Assembly: GCA_035629175.1 (NCBI GenBank)
Contig: DASPIL010000107.1
Coordinates: 186,001 to 250,000, forward strand
Length of the DNA stretch: 64,000 nt
From: Verrucomicrobiia bacterium
GTDB lineage: Bacteria > Verrucomicrobiota > Verrucomicrobiia > Limisphaerales > DASXHY01
Reading direction: 5' to 3'
Part shown: positions 9,122 to 17,830 of the stretch, in pieces
Numbering within the stretch: position 1 is the stretch's first letter
Layout: each line of letters starts with the position of its first letter
Translations under genes and position numbers: made by a program
Notes under the pieces: generated by a model
The model's input: only the letters and a program-made list of their open reading frames with translations
Database searches by the model: none
What the model was told of the DNA's origin: nothing

Positions 9122-9583
9122 ATGACAGCAAACAACACCAACACCGTGCAGTTTCATCGAGTACTCCGCGCCACGCCGGAGCGGGTTTATCGCGCGTTCC
9201 TGGATCCTGACGCGATGGTCAAGTGGCTTCCGCCCAACGGATTCACGGCCAGGATGGAGAGCATTGATGCCAGGGTCGGCGGCAGCTATCGCATGGCGTT
9301 CACGAATTTTAGCACCGGCAGCAGTCACTCATTTGGGGGAACCTATCTGGAAATGAAGCCGAACGAGCTGATCCGCTACACGGACAAGTTCGACGATCCG
9401 AACCTGCCGGGTGAGATGGTGACGACCGTGGCGCTGAAGCCGGTTTCCTGCGGGACAGAATTGAAAATCTCGCAGGAAGGAATTCCGGCGGTGATTCCCG
9501 CTGAAGCGTGCTACCTCGGCTGGCAGGAATCGCTGACGCTGCTGGCAAAGCTGGTCGAAGCGGAAATTCCGGACCACAGTTGA
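9122..9583 (+). CDS. SRPBCC / AHSA1-like domain protein
   Basis: A 153-residue protein of the START/SRPBCC fold, Aha1-like branch. Family signatures are FHRVLRATPERVYRAFLDP, MVKWLPPNGF, ARVGGSYRMAF, GTYLEMKPNELIRYT and the C-terminal GWQESLTLLAKLVE. These helix-grip proteins bind hydrophobic ligands in a central cavity; bacterial members are often encoded beside ArsR regulators, but none is seen here. It has its own start after a 226-bp upstream region. It is convergent with the cupin gene, with 60 bp between stops. No signal peptide is present. The ligand is unknown. Confidence 0.85.
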   Translation: MTANNTNTVQFHRVLRATPERVYRAFLDPDAMVKWLPPNGFTARMESIDARVGGSYRMAFTNFSTGSSHSFGGTYLEMKPNELIRYTDKFDDPNLPGEMVTTVALKPVSCGTELKISQEGIPAVIPAEACYLGWQESLTLLAKLVEAEIPDHS

Positions 9584-9643
9584 GCCGCGTGGAAACCTGT
9601 GGCGCATACGGCGGCTCCGGGACGGTTCCGCTCGTATGCCTGC

Positions 9644-10123
9644 TTAGGATGGCGCAGACGCTGGCTTCGATGGCGGCCACGTCGCGCCAGCCAGTTCGCG
9701 CGGAAGTTGCGTCGGGTCGACGGGGTAGATGAGCGATAAATCCATTTTGGATTTCGAACCCTGAAGAAATTCCAGTTCCTCCGGGGCGCCCACCACCAGC
9801 CAGAGCACATCAGCTTCCGTGTCATTGAACACCTGCCGCAACTGGTCCGGTCCGACCAAAATGCCGCCATGCTTGGGCACGGTCAGTGTTTCATCGCCCA
9901 CCCGGATTTTTCCGGTGCCTTCGAGGACCAGATAAAACTCCTCCTGCCGCACGTGCTTGTGGAGAGTGTTTGCACTTTTAGGGGGCATTCGCCAAAGGCG
10001 GGCCGCGAGATTTTCGCTCCCTGTTCGCTCCAGGAAATCCGCATTGGGGATCTGCATCAGGTTGGAGGGGCGCCAATGAAGATCGTCTGGCGTTATGAGT
10101 TGATAGCCTTGGAAGGTTTTCAT
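9644..10123 (-). CDS. Cupin domain-containing protein
   Basis: A 159-residue single-domain cupin. Motif 1 is seen as LHKHVRQEEFYLVLEGTGKI, with the His-x-His and Glu metal ligands, and motif 2 falls around PKHGGILVGPDQLRQVFN. Cupins of this size often bind a metal and act as dioxygenases, isomerases or sugar-binding proteins. The C-terminal extension (FLQGSKSKMDLSLIYP onward) carries no recognisable domain. The gene lies 32 bp downstream of the alpha/beta hydrolase gene's end on the same strand, so co-transcription is possible. The function cannot be specified. Confidence 0.8.
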   Translation of the reverse strand: MKTFQGYQLITPDDLHWRPSNLMQIPNADFLERTGSENLAARLWRMPPKSANTLHKHVRQEEFYLVLEGTGKIRVGDETLTVPKHGGILVGPDQLRQVFNDTEADVLWLVVGAPEELEFLQGSKSKMDLSLIYPVDPTQLPRELAGATWPPSKPASAPS

Positions 10124-10155
10124 TGGCGCAAGAATTTCACTGACGCGGCGTCAAA

Positions 10156-12180
10156 TCAACCCGCTCGTGATTGCGCCTTGAGAGCAGGGGTGCGAAAGGC
10201 GTTTTGCACGTAGCAAAACAACAACGCCGTTAGGACCGCTGCGATCCCGGCATTTCTCCATTGAGTTACATCCGCAAACACATGCCAGCGGTCGAAGGCG
10301 GCATAGAAGGCGAGACAGAGAATCGCTGAATACGGAAGTGCCAGAACCAGCAGCGGAAGCTCAGTGGGCACTCGTGTGGAGTCGCCGCTGAACGACGCAT
10401 TGATCTCGTGCCGCCTCCAGGAGTTCCAAATGAAATGTATCAGCGCTGATGTGCAGCGGATTGCGACGCCGATCAAGGCCGCCAGCGTTGCGAATCGAGC
10501 GAGCGGAACCAGCTTTTCCGGCAGCCATCCTGGCGGTGTGAAGAGCGCGGGTATCGAAGGCGAATGCCAGATCCAAATGCCCAGTCCCACTGCGACCCAT
10601 CCGATGAGCGACATCAGGTTGCCGAAGCGAAGGCACCTGATCCGCCACAGGGCGCGGTCGTCGGCCAACACATCGTGAGCGGGAATGAACTGCTGCAGCG
10701 AGCTGTTCGCCGTGTCCGCGCAGATGCGCGCCAACTGCAGCACAAAGCCATCGATGTTTTCCCAATATGTGGTGTGATCGCTCAGCGCTGATCCCTCATT
10801 GAATATCAGCGCAGATTTGAATTGATTCGACGGCGGTTCGGGCGGGGTGGTTCGCGTGGGTCCGTTTGGAACTGGATCAGCCGACGCATAGAAGTCGAAC
10901 CAGTGTCCCAGCCCCGCTGGCATGGAAACCAGGGTCACAGCCTTTCTCATGTCCTCCGATAACACCAAATAGACACCCGCCAGGAGCAGGATTAAATCGT
11001 AATAGAAGAGGCTTACCGAGAAGAGGGGAAGACTTGTTTTCTGCGCCGCATAAATCGCAAGGCCGATCAGCGCCAGCATGCCGAAGACGATGGAATTAAG
11101 GACGATGCTTTGTTCGTGCTGTCTGATGAAAGCGAACTTTTTGCCAAGTGACGCGATTGCCTTCCGCCCGGCCATTGCGATCGAAATGACGAGGGCAAGA
11201 CACGCGCCGAGCGCACCGACGGCGATCAGGATCATCCGAACGGTTGTGTGTTGTTGCAGAACGGAAACTCCGAGTCCGAGGATGATTGCGCAGGATACCA
11301 GCATGGCGCCCATGGCGCAGTTCACTGGATTGAAGCCAAGGCGCCTCGGCATTCCCGTGGCGAGCTTCTTCAAACAGGTGAGTTGATTTGTGCCGGCGCC
11401 AAACGTGACAAGCGTGTCAGGAACCAGGTTGCTTTCCGACGATGCGTCCGCTGTCTTGAAAGATTCATCCTCGGGATCTCGGATCGCCCCGAGCGCGTCG
11501 AGCACCACGGCTGCACCTTGGGAGTGCGCGACAATCATCGTTTTATCAGATTCGGTTTTAAGCCATTTGAGGTCTTCCCGAAGTCGTGTCCTGATCAATG
11601 CTGCGCGAATCGGGCTTTCCACAAAAACGAGGCTGTCGCCGACAGTGGATATCAGCGTTCCCTGCGCGGCCATCAGGAATGCACGCAGCTGGGGGATAGG
11701 CAATGCTCCAATAACCAATGAGATGGCGAGACCGAAAACGAATACAGGTGCGAGGACGAGCGCGGCCAATAACTTCAAAACTGTAACCGCAACACCCCAC
11801 GCCTTGCGCCAGCCTTTCTGCTCCCGAAGCTGCCAGTGGCTTTGCGCAATATGTAAAGCGATCGCCCAGGGCAGGGCCCGTCCGCTCCAGGAAACCAATT
11901 CCTTGTAGCTTGGCGGCAGGAAAACATCGGCCCACCATCCGTCCGCAATAAGCCAGGTCTGTTCGCCATCGGGTAGTTGGAGCGACACAATGGCTGATGC
12001 CGGAGTGTCATTATTATGGCCCCGCTCGGAAGTCGCGGTTTTGACGGTAACCGGAACTTTGCCATGTGTCGCCAGCCTGATCGTCTTGAGCAGGGCATCG
12101 CCCCAATGGATGAGGGATTCGCCGGAAGGCTGGGTGCCGATCCCATGCACCAGGAGAATTCCAAGTTGATGTTTGGGCAT
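10156..12180 (-). CDS. Multi-pass membrane protein with N-terminal alpha/beta hydrolase domain
   Basis: A 674-residue protein from ATG 12180 (MPKHQLGILLVHGIG). The N-terminal third looks like an alpha/beta hydrolase: LLVHGIGTQPSGES gives the oxyanion HG motif, and IVAHSQGAAVV is the nucleophile elbow around Ser. A hydrophobic hairpin (residues about 120-160) interrupts this domain. From about residue 290 onward at least six more membrane segments follow, including VSCAIILGLGVSVL, LNSIVFGMLALIGLAIYAA and LLLAGVYLVL, with soluble loops between. The enzymatic part should face the cytoplasm, since there is no signal peptide. The upstream ATG at 12237 adds 19 residues and is less likely. I do not recognise a named family; lipase or esterase activity is inferred. 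Confidence 0.6.
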   Translation of the reverse strand: MPKHQLGILLVHGIGTQPSGESLIHWGDALLKTIRLATHGKVPVTVKTATSERGHNNDTPASAIVSLQLPDGEQTWLIADGWWADVFLPPSYKELVSWSGRALPWAIALHIAQSHWQLREQKGWRKAWGVAVTVLKLLAALVLAPVFVFGLAISLVIGALPIPQLRAFLMAAQGTLISTVGDSLVFVESPIRAALIRTRLREDLKWLKTESDKTMIVAHSQGAAVVLDALGAIRDPEDESFKTADASSESNLVPDTLVTFGAGTNQLTCLKKLATGMPRRLGFNPVNCAMGAMLVSCAIILGLGVSVLQQHTTVRMILIAVGALGACLALVISIAMAGRKAIASLGKKFAFIRQHEQSIVLNSIVFGMLALIGLAIYAAQKTSLPLFSVSLFYYDLILLLAGVYLVLSEDMRKAVTLVSMPAGLGHWFDFYASADPVPNGPTRTTPPEPPSNQFKSALIFNEGSALSDHTTYWENIDGFVLQLARICADTANSSLQQFIPAHDVLADDRALWRIRCLRFGNLMSLIGWVAVGLGIWIWHSPSIPALFTPPGWLPEKLVPLARFATLAALIGVAIRCTSALIHFIWNSWRRHEINASFSGDSTRVPTELPLLVLALPYSAILCLAFYAAFDRWHVFADVTQWRNAGIAAVLTALLFCYVQNAFRTPALKAQSRAG

Positions 12181-12329
12181 GTTACTTTTCCGGTGAGGGG
12201 CGTGCAGAGGTTTATCAGCTCGAGCCCCGGCCTGCACCTGAAATCATTGAGCTCGCCGTGCCCCAGCCGGCAACTTTCCTGATGCAAGGGCCGATGCATT
12301 ATGTATGATCCACGCGTTCCCGCACCTAT

Positions 12330-13202
12330 ATGTTGAATCTCTACGATGCCGTGCGTTTGAACCCGGGCTACAACAAGCTCGAGATTGGAGGCTTTCTCTT
12401 CGCCGAATACACCTGCGGCGCGAATGATACGCTGCTGCCAAACTGGACTGAGTCGGATTATCTCGTGCACGTGGTCACCGGCAGAAAAACCTGGCATACA
12501 TCAGATGGTGTCTGGCGGGCTAATCCGGGTGACACCCTGTTCTTCAGGAAGGGGGCGACGATCGCGGAACAGCATTTCGAAGAGGATTTTTGTCTGCTGA
12601 TGCTTTTCATTCCCGACGGTCTCATGCGGAGCACGGTTCGTGAGGTTGTGGAGGCTTTGCATGCTGACAACAGGGAGCCGCGGCCGATCGGGACAGCGTT
12701 GCGAGTGCAGAACGATCTTGCGCTCTCGGCACTGTTCCAATCGATGAGGACGTATCTATCAGGCGACGAGCCGCCGGCCGAAGCGTTGATTCGCCTCAAG
12801 TTCAAGGAATTGGTCATCAGCGTTTTGACGAGCGGCACCAATTCGGATTTGGCTGCATACTTCCGGGGGGCGGGTGCAAACGACGCGCCGGGGATTGCCG
12901 AGATCATGGAGGCAAATTACCGCTTCAATCTTTCCCTTGAGGAGTATGCGAAGCTTTGTCATCGGAGCCTGTCCTCGTTCAAGCGGGAGTTTCAGGCGAT
13001 CTACAAGCAATCTCCCGGAAAATGGCTGCTCCAGCGGCGCCTCGGCCACGCAGCGAAGTTGTTGACCGGTTCGCAGAAAAGTGTCACCGAAATTGCGTTT
13101 GATAGCGGGTTCGAGGACGTCTCGCACTTCAGCCGCGTGTTCAAGGAACGATACGCGGTCCCGCCCGTCAGCTACCGGGAGCAGTCGATTGTCAGAGCTT
13201 GA
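12330..13202 (+). CDS. AraC-family transcriptional regulator
   Basis: A 290-residue regulator. The first 130 residues form a beta-rich, cupin-like sensing domain (VHVVTGRKTWHTSDGVW, NPGDTLFFRKGATI). The last 100 residues carry two helix-turn-helix motifs of the AraC/XylS type: SLEEYAKLCHRSLSSFKREF and KSVTEIAFDSGFEDVSHFSR, then FKERYAVPPVSYRE. Such proteins activate transcription in response to a small molecule. The gene is divergent from the membrane hydrolase (149 bp between starts) and is followed by the methyltransferase gene 89 bp downstream. Either neighbour could be its target, which is inference from position only. Confidence 0.88.
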   Translation: MLNLYDAVRLNPGYNKLEIGGFLFAEYTCGANDTLLPNWTESDYLVHVVTGRKTWHTSDGVWRANPGDTLFFRKGATIAEQHFEEDFCLLMLFIPDGLMRSTVREVVEALHADNREPRPIGTALRVQNDLALSALFQSMRTYLSGDEPPAEALIRLKFKELVISVLTSGTNSDLAAYFRGAGANDAPGIAEIMEANYRFNLSLEEYAKLCHRSLSSFKREFQAIYKQSPGKWLLQRRLGHAAKLLTGSQKSVTEIAFDSGFEDVSHFSRVFKERYAVPPVSYREQSIVRA

Positions 13203-13291
13203 ACCGCACAACCAACTGATTGGCCTGGACAGCAAAGCATGCTGGCCGGGAGTTCTGCATCCTGTATCCGCTACTCACAAAGCGAATACTT

Positions 13292-14161
13292 ATGCAGACA
13301 CAAACAATTGAACACAACGAGACGCGTTCACAGGCACGCGTCCAAAACATTCCGAACCTCCACGCGATCAAGGCGAAACAGAAGGCCACCTGGGAATCCG
13401 GGGACTTTGGTCAGATCGCCCGCACCATTGAAAACGTCGCTGAGGATTTCATGTCGCGGCGATCATTACCGGCAGGCCTCAACGTCCTTGATGTGGCTTG
13501 CGGCACAGGGAACCTTGCACTGATAGCCGCCAGGCACGGGTGCAGCGTCACTGGAATCGACATCGCTGAGAACCTGCTCGCGCAGGCTCGAACACGGGCG
13601 GTTGAGGCGCGATGTGACATTCGTTTCCTGCAGGCCGACGCCGAGGAGTTGCCACTGGTTGACGACGCATATGACCTCACGGTGAGCATGTTCGGAGTCA
13701 TGTTCACTCCACAGCCGGATCTCGCCGTGAGCGAACTGCATCGCGTCACGAAACCTGGGGGTGCGATCGCGCTGGCAAACTGGACGCCTGAGGGGTTCAT
13801 CGGCGAGATGTTCACCATTTTCAAAACCCACCTTCCTCCTCCGCCCGCCGGAGTTCCGTCTCCGATGGATTGGGGAAATCCGACGATTGTTTGTGACCGG
13901 CTCAAGGGCCGCTTCACAGATCTCCAGCTGACACGGCGGATTGCCGCAATGCAGTATCCGTTTCCTCCAGCGGAAACGGTCGAGTTCTTTCGGAAATACT
14001 ATGGTCCGACGCATCGCGCGTTTGAATCGCTTCCAGCTGCCGCGCAATCCGCGTTGCTCCGTGATCTGGTAAATCTTCAAACTCGCTGCAACATCGCGGA
14101 GGTTTCGGGCACGACCGAAATTGCCGCCGAATATCTTGAAGTTGTGGGAACGAAACTTTAG
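13292..14161 (+). CDS. Class I SAM-dependent methyltransferase
   Basis: A 289-residue methyltransferase of the UbiE/Methyltransf_11 type. The SAM-binding glycine motif is NVLDVACGTGNLALIAA, followed by GIDIAENLLAQAR and DIRFLQADAEELPLVDDAYD; motif IV region HRVTKPGGAIALANW is also present. The C-terminal 100 residues probably bind the substrate. The start at ATG 13292 (MQTQTIEHNETRS) is preferred; an in-frame ATG at 13220 adds 24 residues that do not look coding. It follows the AraC regulator on the same strand and is closed by a hairpin at 14183-14213. The methylated substrate is unknown. Confidence 0.85.
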   Translation: MQTQTIEHNETRSQARVQNIPNLHAIKAKQKATWESGDFGQIARTIENVAEDFMSRRSLPAGLNVLDVACGTGNLALIAARHGCSVTGIDIAENLLAQARTRAVEARCDIRFLQADAEELPLVDDAYDLTVSMFGVMFTPQPDLAVSELHRVTKPGGAIALANWTPEGFIGEMFTIFKTHLPPPPAGVPSPMDWGNPTIVCDRLKGRFTDLQLTRRIAAMQYPFPPAETVEFFRKYYGPTHRAFESLPAAAQSALLRDLVNLQTRCNIAEVSGTTEIAAEYLEVVGTKL

Positions 14162-14182
14162 GGCTCACGACGGGCGGTTTTT

Positions 14183-14213
14183 AACGGCATCATCCTGAAA
14201 CGATGGTGCCGTT
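14183..14213 (+). terminator. Hairpin terminator after the methyltransferase gene
   Basis: A 12-bp stem (AACGGCATCATC with GATGGTGCCGTT, one G-U pair) and a 7-base loop lie 22 bp after the methyltransferase stop. Only a weak T-rich tail follows, so its strength is uncertain. Confidence 0.6.
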
Positions 14214-14319
14214 ATTTCGGAGGGAGGGCTGCCAGGCTGATGCCAGGAACTTCGCGGCAAGTTCAATCAAACGGTGTATTGTGCTGGCACTGCCTGCGAA
14301 CCACACTTTGGCTACATCC

Positions 14320-16113
14320 ATGAATTCCCATCACCGTCGCACGACGCCGTTAGTGTTGATCTGCATCCTTCTTGCAACGGCGCTGACGTCAGAGGCTTCC
14401 GCTGCGCAGACGAATCGAATTCCTGTCAGGGCCGCGAATTTCAAGGCAGGCGCGGCCATGAGCGCGTTCGATGGAACGAACCAGGTTCATTTTCTGCTGG
14501 ATCCAGCGCCAGACATCCCCTTCAGCCAATCAGCCATCAAGCAATCGGCAACGCCTGCTGCAATCGGGCACCGGGCTGATGTGCCGTACTTCACTGTTCG
14601 ATTTGCGATGCCGAATCCGCCTGTTTATTCAGAGACAGAAGTTGGAGCTTTGGCGGGTGTGGATCCGATGGTCTTTCACCATAATCATTCGCCAGGTTTC
14701 GAGATTCTTCCAAACGGCGACGCGCTGGCGATTTATTTCAGCACACCGATGGGCAAGGCGGAGGCAGATGTTTCGACGTGTTTCGTTCAAGCTCGTTTGC
14801 GTTATGGATCGGAGGATTGGGACATGCCGGAACTGTTCTTCAAAACGAAGGATCACAATGACCAGTCAGGATTGTTGTGGAACGATGACGGGAAGATTTG
14901 GTTCTTTGGCGGAGGCCGGGCGATTTCGGACGCGGTGCCGTTCCGCATTGCCACGTCATCGGACAACGGCGCCACGTGGACCTTTTCCATCCCGCAACTC
15001 GACAAGCCGGCTCGGGATTATACGGCGCAGCCGATCACCAGTGCCTTTCGTGGACCTGACAAAGCCATCTATTTCGCGATGGATGGAACTGAGGCAGCGA
15101 GTTTCCTGTGGCGGAGCCGCGATGATGGGGCTCATTGGCACGACATGGGAGGACGGACGGGCGGCAGGCATTCCGCCATCGTGCCGCTGGATGATCAAGG
15201 CCGTTTGCTTTCGATTGGCGGCAAGAATTCTTCGATATCGGGATGGTCACCGCAGAGTCTCTCCACGAACTGGGGCGCCACCTGGAGCAGCAACACTCCT
15301 TCCCCTTTTCCCCCGCTCGGTACGGCTCAACGCCCTTCACTGATTCGGCTGGCCTCTGGGAACCTGCTGTTCGCCAGCGATTCCTATATGCACAAGTTGA
15401 ACATTCCGCCCCCGGCGGAGTGGATGCACGGGAACCGATGTTTTGTGGCGCTATCTACGAACAATGGCGTTTCGTGGCATGTCAAAACATTGCCTGTCCA
15501 AATTCCGGCGCATCATCGCACCAATTATCCCTCGCTCGGGTATGTCACGGCGCGGCAGGCGCCGAACGGCGTGATTCATCTCCTGACAACCGTCACGCTT
15601 CCGCCCCTGCACTACGAATTCAATGAGGCGTGGATTCGGTCTGATGCGGGAGACATTTCGGCACCGACCGGGGACGGGACGATACGGGCATTTTCTGAAA
15701 CGTTTCAAAACGGAAAAACCCGGTCGACGTGGAGTGCGCGAATTACCCCGAGCGGCCGTTATCTGCTTCATGGAGAGCAGGTCGATTATTTTGAGGACGG
15801 CGCGAAGCAGCACCTGGCAACGTATGTCAATGGGCGCAAAGTGGGCGCTGAAACGTTTTGGTCAGCGGATGGCAAAACAATTTGGACATGGCGGCGGGAT
15901 ATGAAGAACAACCGCGCAACCTGGACTCATTTCTGGCCGAACGGACAAAAGAAGATTGAGTCGCAGTGGAATATCAGGCCCGAGGCGCGCGACCTGAAAC
16001 GGAACTTTTATGGCAACGTTGCTGATGGGCCTGCGCGTCATTGGGACAGCAGCGGGAAACTCGTCGCAACCTATCGGTTCGTGAATGGAGTCTTCGCAGG
16101 CGCGGCTGAATAG
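14320..16113 (+). CDS. Secreted BNR/sialidase-like repeat protein with MORN-like C-terminus
   Basis: A 597-residue exported protein from ATG 14320. Its signal peptide runs MNSHHRRTTPLVLICILLAT and ends near SEASAAQ. The body resembles the beta-propeller of exo-sialidases and BNR proteins: Asp-box-like repeats are visible in ATSSDNGATWTFS, WRSRDDGAHWHDM, LSTNWGATWSS and LSTNNGVSWHVKT. After about residue 470 the sequence changes to short MORN/antitoxin-like repeats (ETFQNGKTRSTW, YVNGRKVGAETFWSADGK, HFWPNGQKKIESQW, HWDSSGKLVATYRFVNG). Sialidase activity is not shown, since I cannot confirm the catalytic Arg triad; a glycan-active or binding role is inferred. An in-frame ATG at 14203 would add 39 residues ahead of the signal peptide. 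Confidence 0.7.
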   Translation: MNSHHRRTTPLVLICILLATALTSEASAAQTNRIPVRAANFKAGAAMSAFDGTNQVHFLLDPAPDIPFSQSAIKQSATPAAIGHRADVPYFTVRFAMPNPPVYSETEVGALAGVDPMVFHHNHSPGFEILPNGDALAIYFSTPMGKAEADVSTCFVQARLRYGSEDWDMPELFFKTKDHNDQSGLLWNDDGKIWFFGGGRAISDAVPFRIATSSDNGATWTFSIPQLDKPARDYTAQPITSAFRGPDKAIYFAMDGTEAASFLWRSRDDGAHWHDMGGRTGGRHSAIVPLDDQGRLLSIGGKNSSISGWSPQSLSTNWGATWSSNTPSPFPPLGTAQRPSLIRLASGNLLFASDSYMHKLNIPPPAEWMHGNRCFVALSTNNGVSWHVKTLPVQIPAHHRTNYPSLGYVTARQAPNGVIHLLTTVTLPPLHYEFNEAWIRSDAGDISAPTGDGTIRAFSETFQNGKTRSTWSARITPSGRYLLHGEQVDYFEDGAKQHLATYVNGRKVGAETFWSADGKTIWTWRRDMKNNRATWTHFWPNGQKKIESQWNIRPEARDLKRNFYGNVADGPARHWDSSGKLVATYRFVNGVFAGAAE

Positions 16114-16123
16114 AGCCTGTATC

Positions 16124-16711
16124 TCATTTCCGGTTATCACTGCGGTACCAGGAGACGATCGCATAGCGTTCACCGTGTGACACCGGCAGCACCTCGTGCG
16201 TCGTTTCGGAACGAAATGCAACCAGTGTGCCCCGGCCTTGGACGGCGCGTTCTCCCGATTCCATCGGCTTGCCATACAGAACAAGATCTCCTCCGCCATA
16301 GGTGCCAGGATCGGAAGCGTCGCCCGGCTGTGAAAGGCAGATGCTGATCGAGATTTTCCGAAATCGGGTGTGATCGTAAACCAATGGGGTGTTGCCGTCC
16401 TGATGTGCGACAAAAAAATCGCCAGTCTCGTAGCGCAAAAATTGAGGTTCCTCGCAGTGATTAAGTGCGACGCCGAAGTGCATCGACAGCGCGTCTTTTG
16501 CCTCCATGAGCAGAGACACAATCTTGTCCCGGGTTGCAGTCGACATCGAGAGACGTGAAACCTTGCGGACGTGGGGGTTCACCGTTCCACCGGCTTTTGC
16601 CTGCCCATAAACGGGCGCCGCTGCAGCGTGGCTGCGTTTCATTTCGCCGACAATTCCGGTAATCGTCGCGTCATCCAGGAACCTCTCCTGTGTGAAATAG
16701 AGGGCACTCAT
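16124..16711 (-). CDS. 2-oxoglutarate/Fe(II)-dependent dioxygenase (prolyl 4-hydroxylase-like)
   Basis: A 195-residue enzyme with the double-stranded beta-helix iron site. His103 and Asp105 lie in FVAHQDGN, the distal His172 in SETTHEVLPVSHG, and Arg182 in ERYAIVSWYRSD probably binds 2-oxoglutarate. The upstream stretch FLRYETGDFFVAHQD is typical of prolyl-4-hydroxylase alpha-like proteins. These enzymes hydroxylate an amino-acid side chain or small molecule using O2 and 2-oxoglutarate. The gene follows the GH43 gene by 9 bp on the same strand, so they are probably co-transcribed, although the functional link is unclear. The protein carries no signal peptide. Confidence 0.85.
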   Translation of the reverse strand: MSALYFTQERFLDDATITGIVGEMKRSHAAAAPVYGQAKAGGTVNPHVRKVSRLSMSTATRDKIVSLLMEAKDALSMHFGVALNHCEEPQFLRYETGDFFVAHQDGNTPLVYDHTRFRKISISICLSQPGDASDPGTYGGGDLVLYGKPMESGERAVQGRGTLVAFRSETTHEVLPVSHGERYAIVSWYRSDNRK

Positions 16712-16720
16712 TTCTTCTGC

Positions 16721-17794
16721 CTACTGCGTCATGGAATTATCGGCGGAATTTTGTTTTACGTCATGAACCGTGGCCTCGGGCCACGCCTCGGTCCAGCGCA
16801 GCGGCATGATCGCGAGCGTCGCTTGCCCGCCCATGCCGATGTCCCCTTCAAATTTGCATACGAACCAGTCCTTTCCGTTCGCAGTCAGCATGGATGCGTG
16901 GCCGGGACCGATCAATGGACCGTTGGCCGTGGGCAGAAAGGAGCTGCCACCGCTGTTCATCAGGCTCATCCCTGCTTTATCCAGGTAAGGTCCTGTGATG
17001 GTTTTGCTGCGCCCAACACGGATATTGTAGGTGCTGTTTGTCCCCTGGCAGCATGATCCCCAGTTGACGAACAAATAGTAGTAATCGTCGCGCCGGCAGA
17101 GGAACGCGGCTTCAATGGACCGGTTGTAGGCGACCGAATGCAGTTTGGAATCAGACGACAATCGCTTCCCGGTTTTTGGATCCAGCTGAACCAGTTTGAG
17201 CCCAGTCCAATAGGAACCAAACGTCATCCAGAGGCTTTCGTCCTTGTCCTGGAACAATGCCGGGTCAATCGCGTTGTAAGCGTCGCCGGGCTGGCCTTCC
17301 ACGGTTTGCACCACGATGCCTTCATCTGTCCATTGGTAGGCCGGATCGTCCGGGTTCAGCGTGGGCGTCGTTGCGAGGCCGATCGCCGATGTCATCTTCC
17401 CCATAGACGACACGGAATAATAAAGAAGGTGCCGGCCACCCACCTTGATGATGTCGGGCGCCCAAAACGACATGTTGCGATTTTCGGGAACGGCCTTGGA
17501 AATCCACTCAGGTGCCGTATTGAAGACAGCCGGGCCGCGCTGCCAATTCACCAGGTCCCTGGAACGATACGACGGCACGCCGCGTCCCGTGTAGAAGACC
17601 CAAAACTCATCGTCGCATTTCACGATGCTGGACGGGTCGCGCGTGACAATGCCACGGCTGGCCGACTGTTCCAGGGGAATCGCCAACTGCGCGTTTGATT
17701 TCGCAGTCTCCGATTGAGCCACGGATTGTGTGGTGATTGATATCGCGACGACCAAGCCCGCGACGAAAAAGGGGCGATTAAGGTTGAAATGCAT
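16721..17794 (-). CDS. Secreted glycoside hydrolase family 43 protein (arabinanase-like)
   Basis: A 357-residue exported enzyme. The signal peptide is MHFNLNRPFFVAGLVVAISI, with likely cleavage after SVAQS. The five-bladed propeller signatures of GH43 are visible: TRDPSSIVKCDDEFWVFYTG with the catalytic-base Asp, NMSFWAPDIIKVGGRHLLYY, AIDPALFQDKDESLWMTFGS with the pKa-modulating Asp, and NRSIEAAFLCRRDDYYYLF with the general-acid Glu. The late GPGHASML matches the His region that binds calcium in endo-1,5-alpha-L-arabinanases. It should act on arabinan or related plant polysaccharide outside the cytoplasm. It sits 36 bp downstream of the DUF4256 gene and 9 bp upstream of the dioxygenase gene. 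Confidence 0.88.
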   Translation of the reverse strand: MHFNLNRPFFVAGLVVAISITTQSVAQSETAKSNAQLAIPLEQSASRGIVTRDPSSIVKCDDEFWVFYTGRGVPSYRSRDLVNWQRGPAVFNTAPEWISKAVPENRNMSFWAPDIIKVGGRHLLYYSVSSMGKMTSAIGLATTPTLNPDDPAYQWTDEGIVVQTVEGQPGDAYNAIDPALFQDKDESLWMTFGSYWTGLKLVQLDPKTGKRLSSDSKLHSVAYNRSIEAAFLCRRDDYYYLFVNWGSCCQGTNSTYNIRVGRSKTITGPYLDKAGMSLMNSGGSSFLPTANGPLIGPGHASMLTANGKDWFVCKFEGDIGMGGQATLAIMPLRWTEAWPEATVHDVKQNSADNSMTQ

Positions 17795-17830
17795 TTGCAG
17801 AGTTTCCGACCGGTTCGATACAGAGCGAAT

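Noticed and set aside
7720-9144. A 474-residue open frame on the minus strand across the TauE/SafE gene
   Set aside because: It is antisense to a clear membrane transporter, its composition is polar and Arg/Gln/His-rich without any family pattern, and it runs into the small lysine-rich gene and the rhlE start in another frame.
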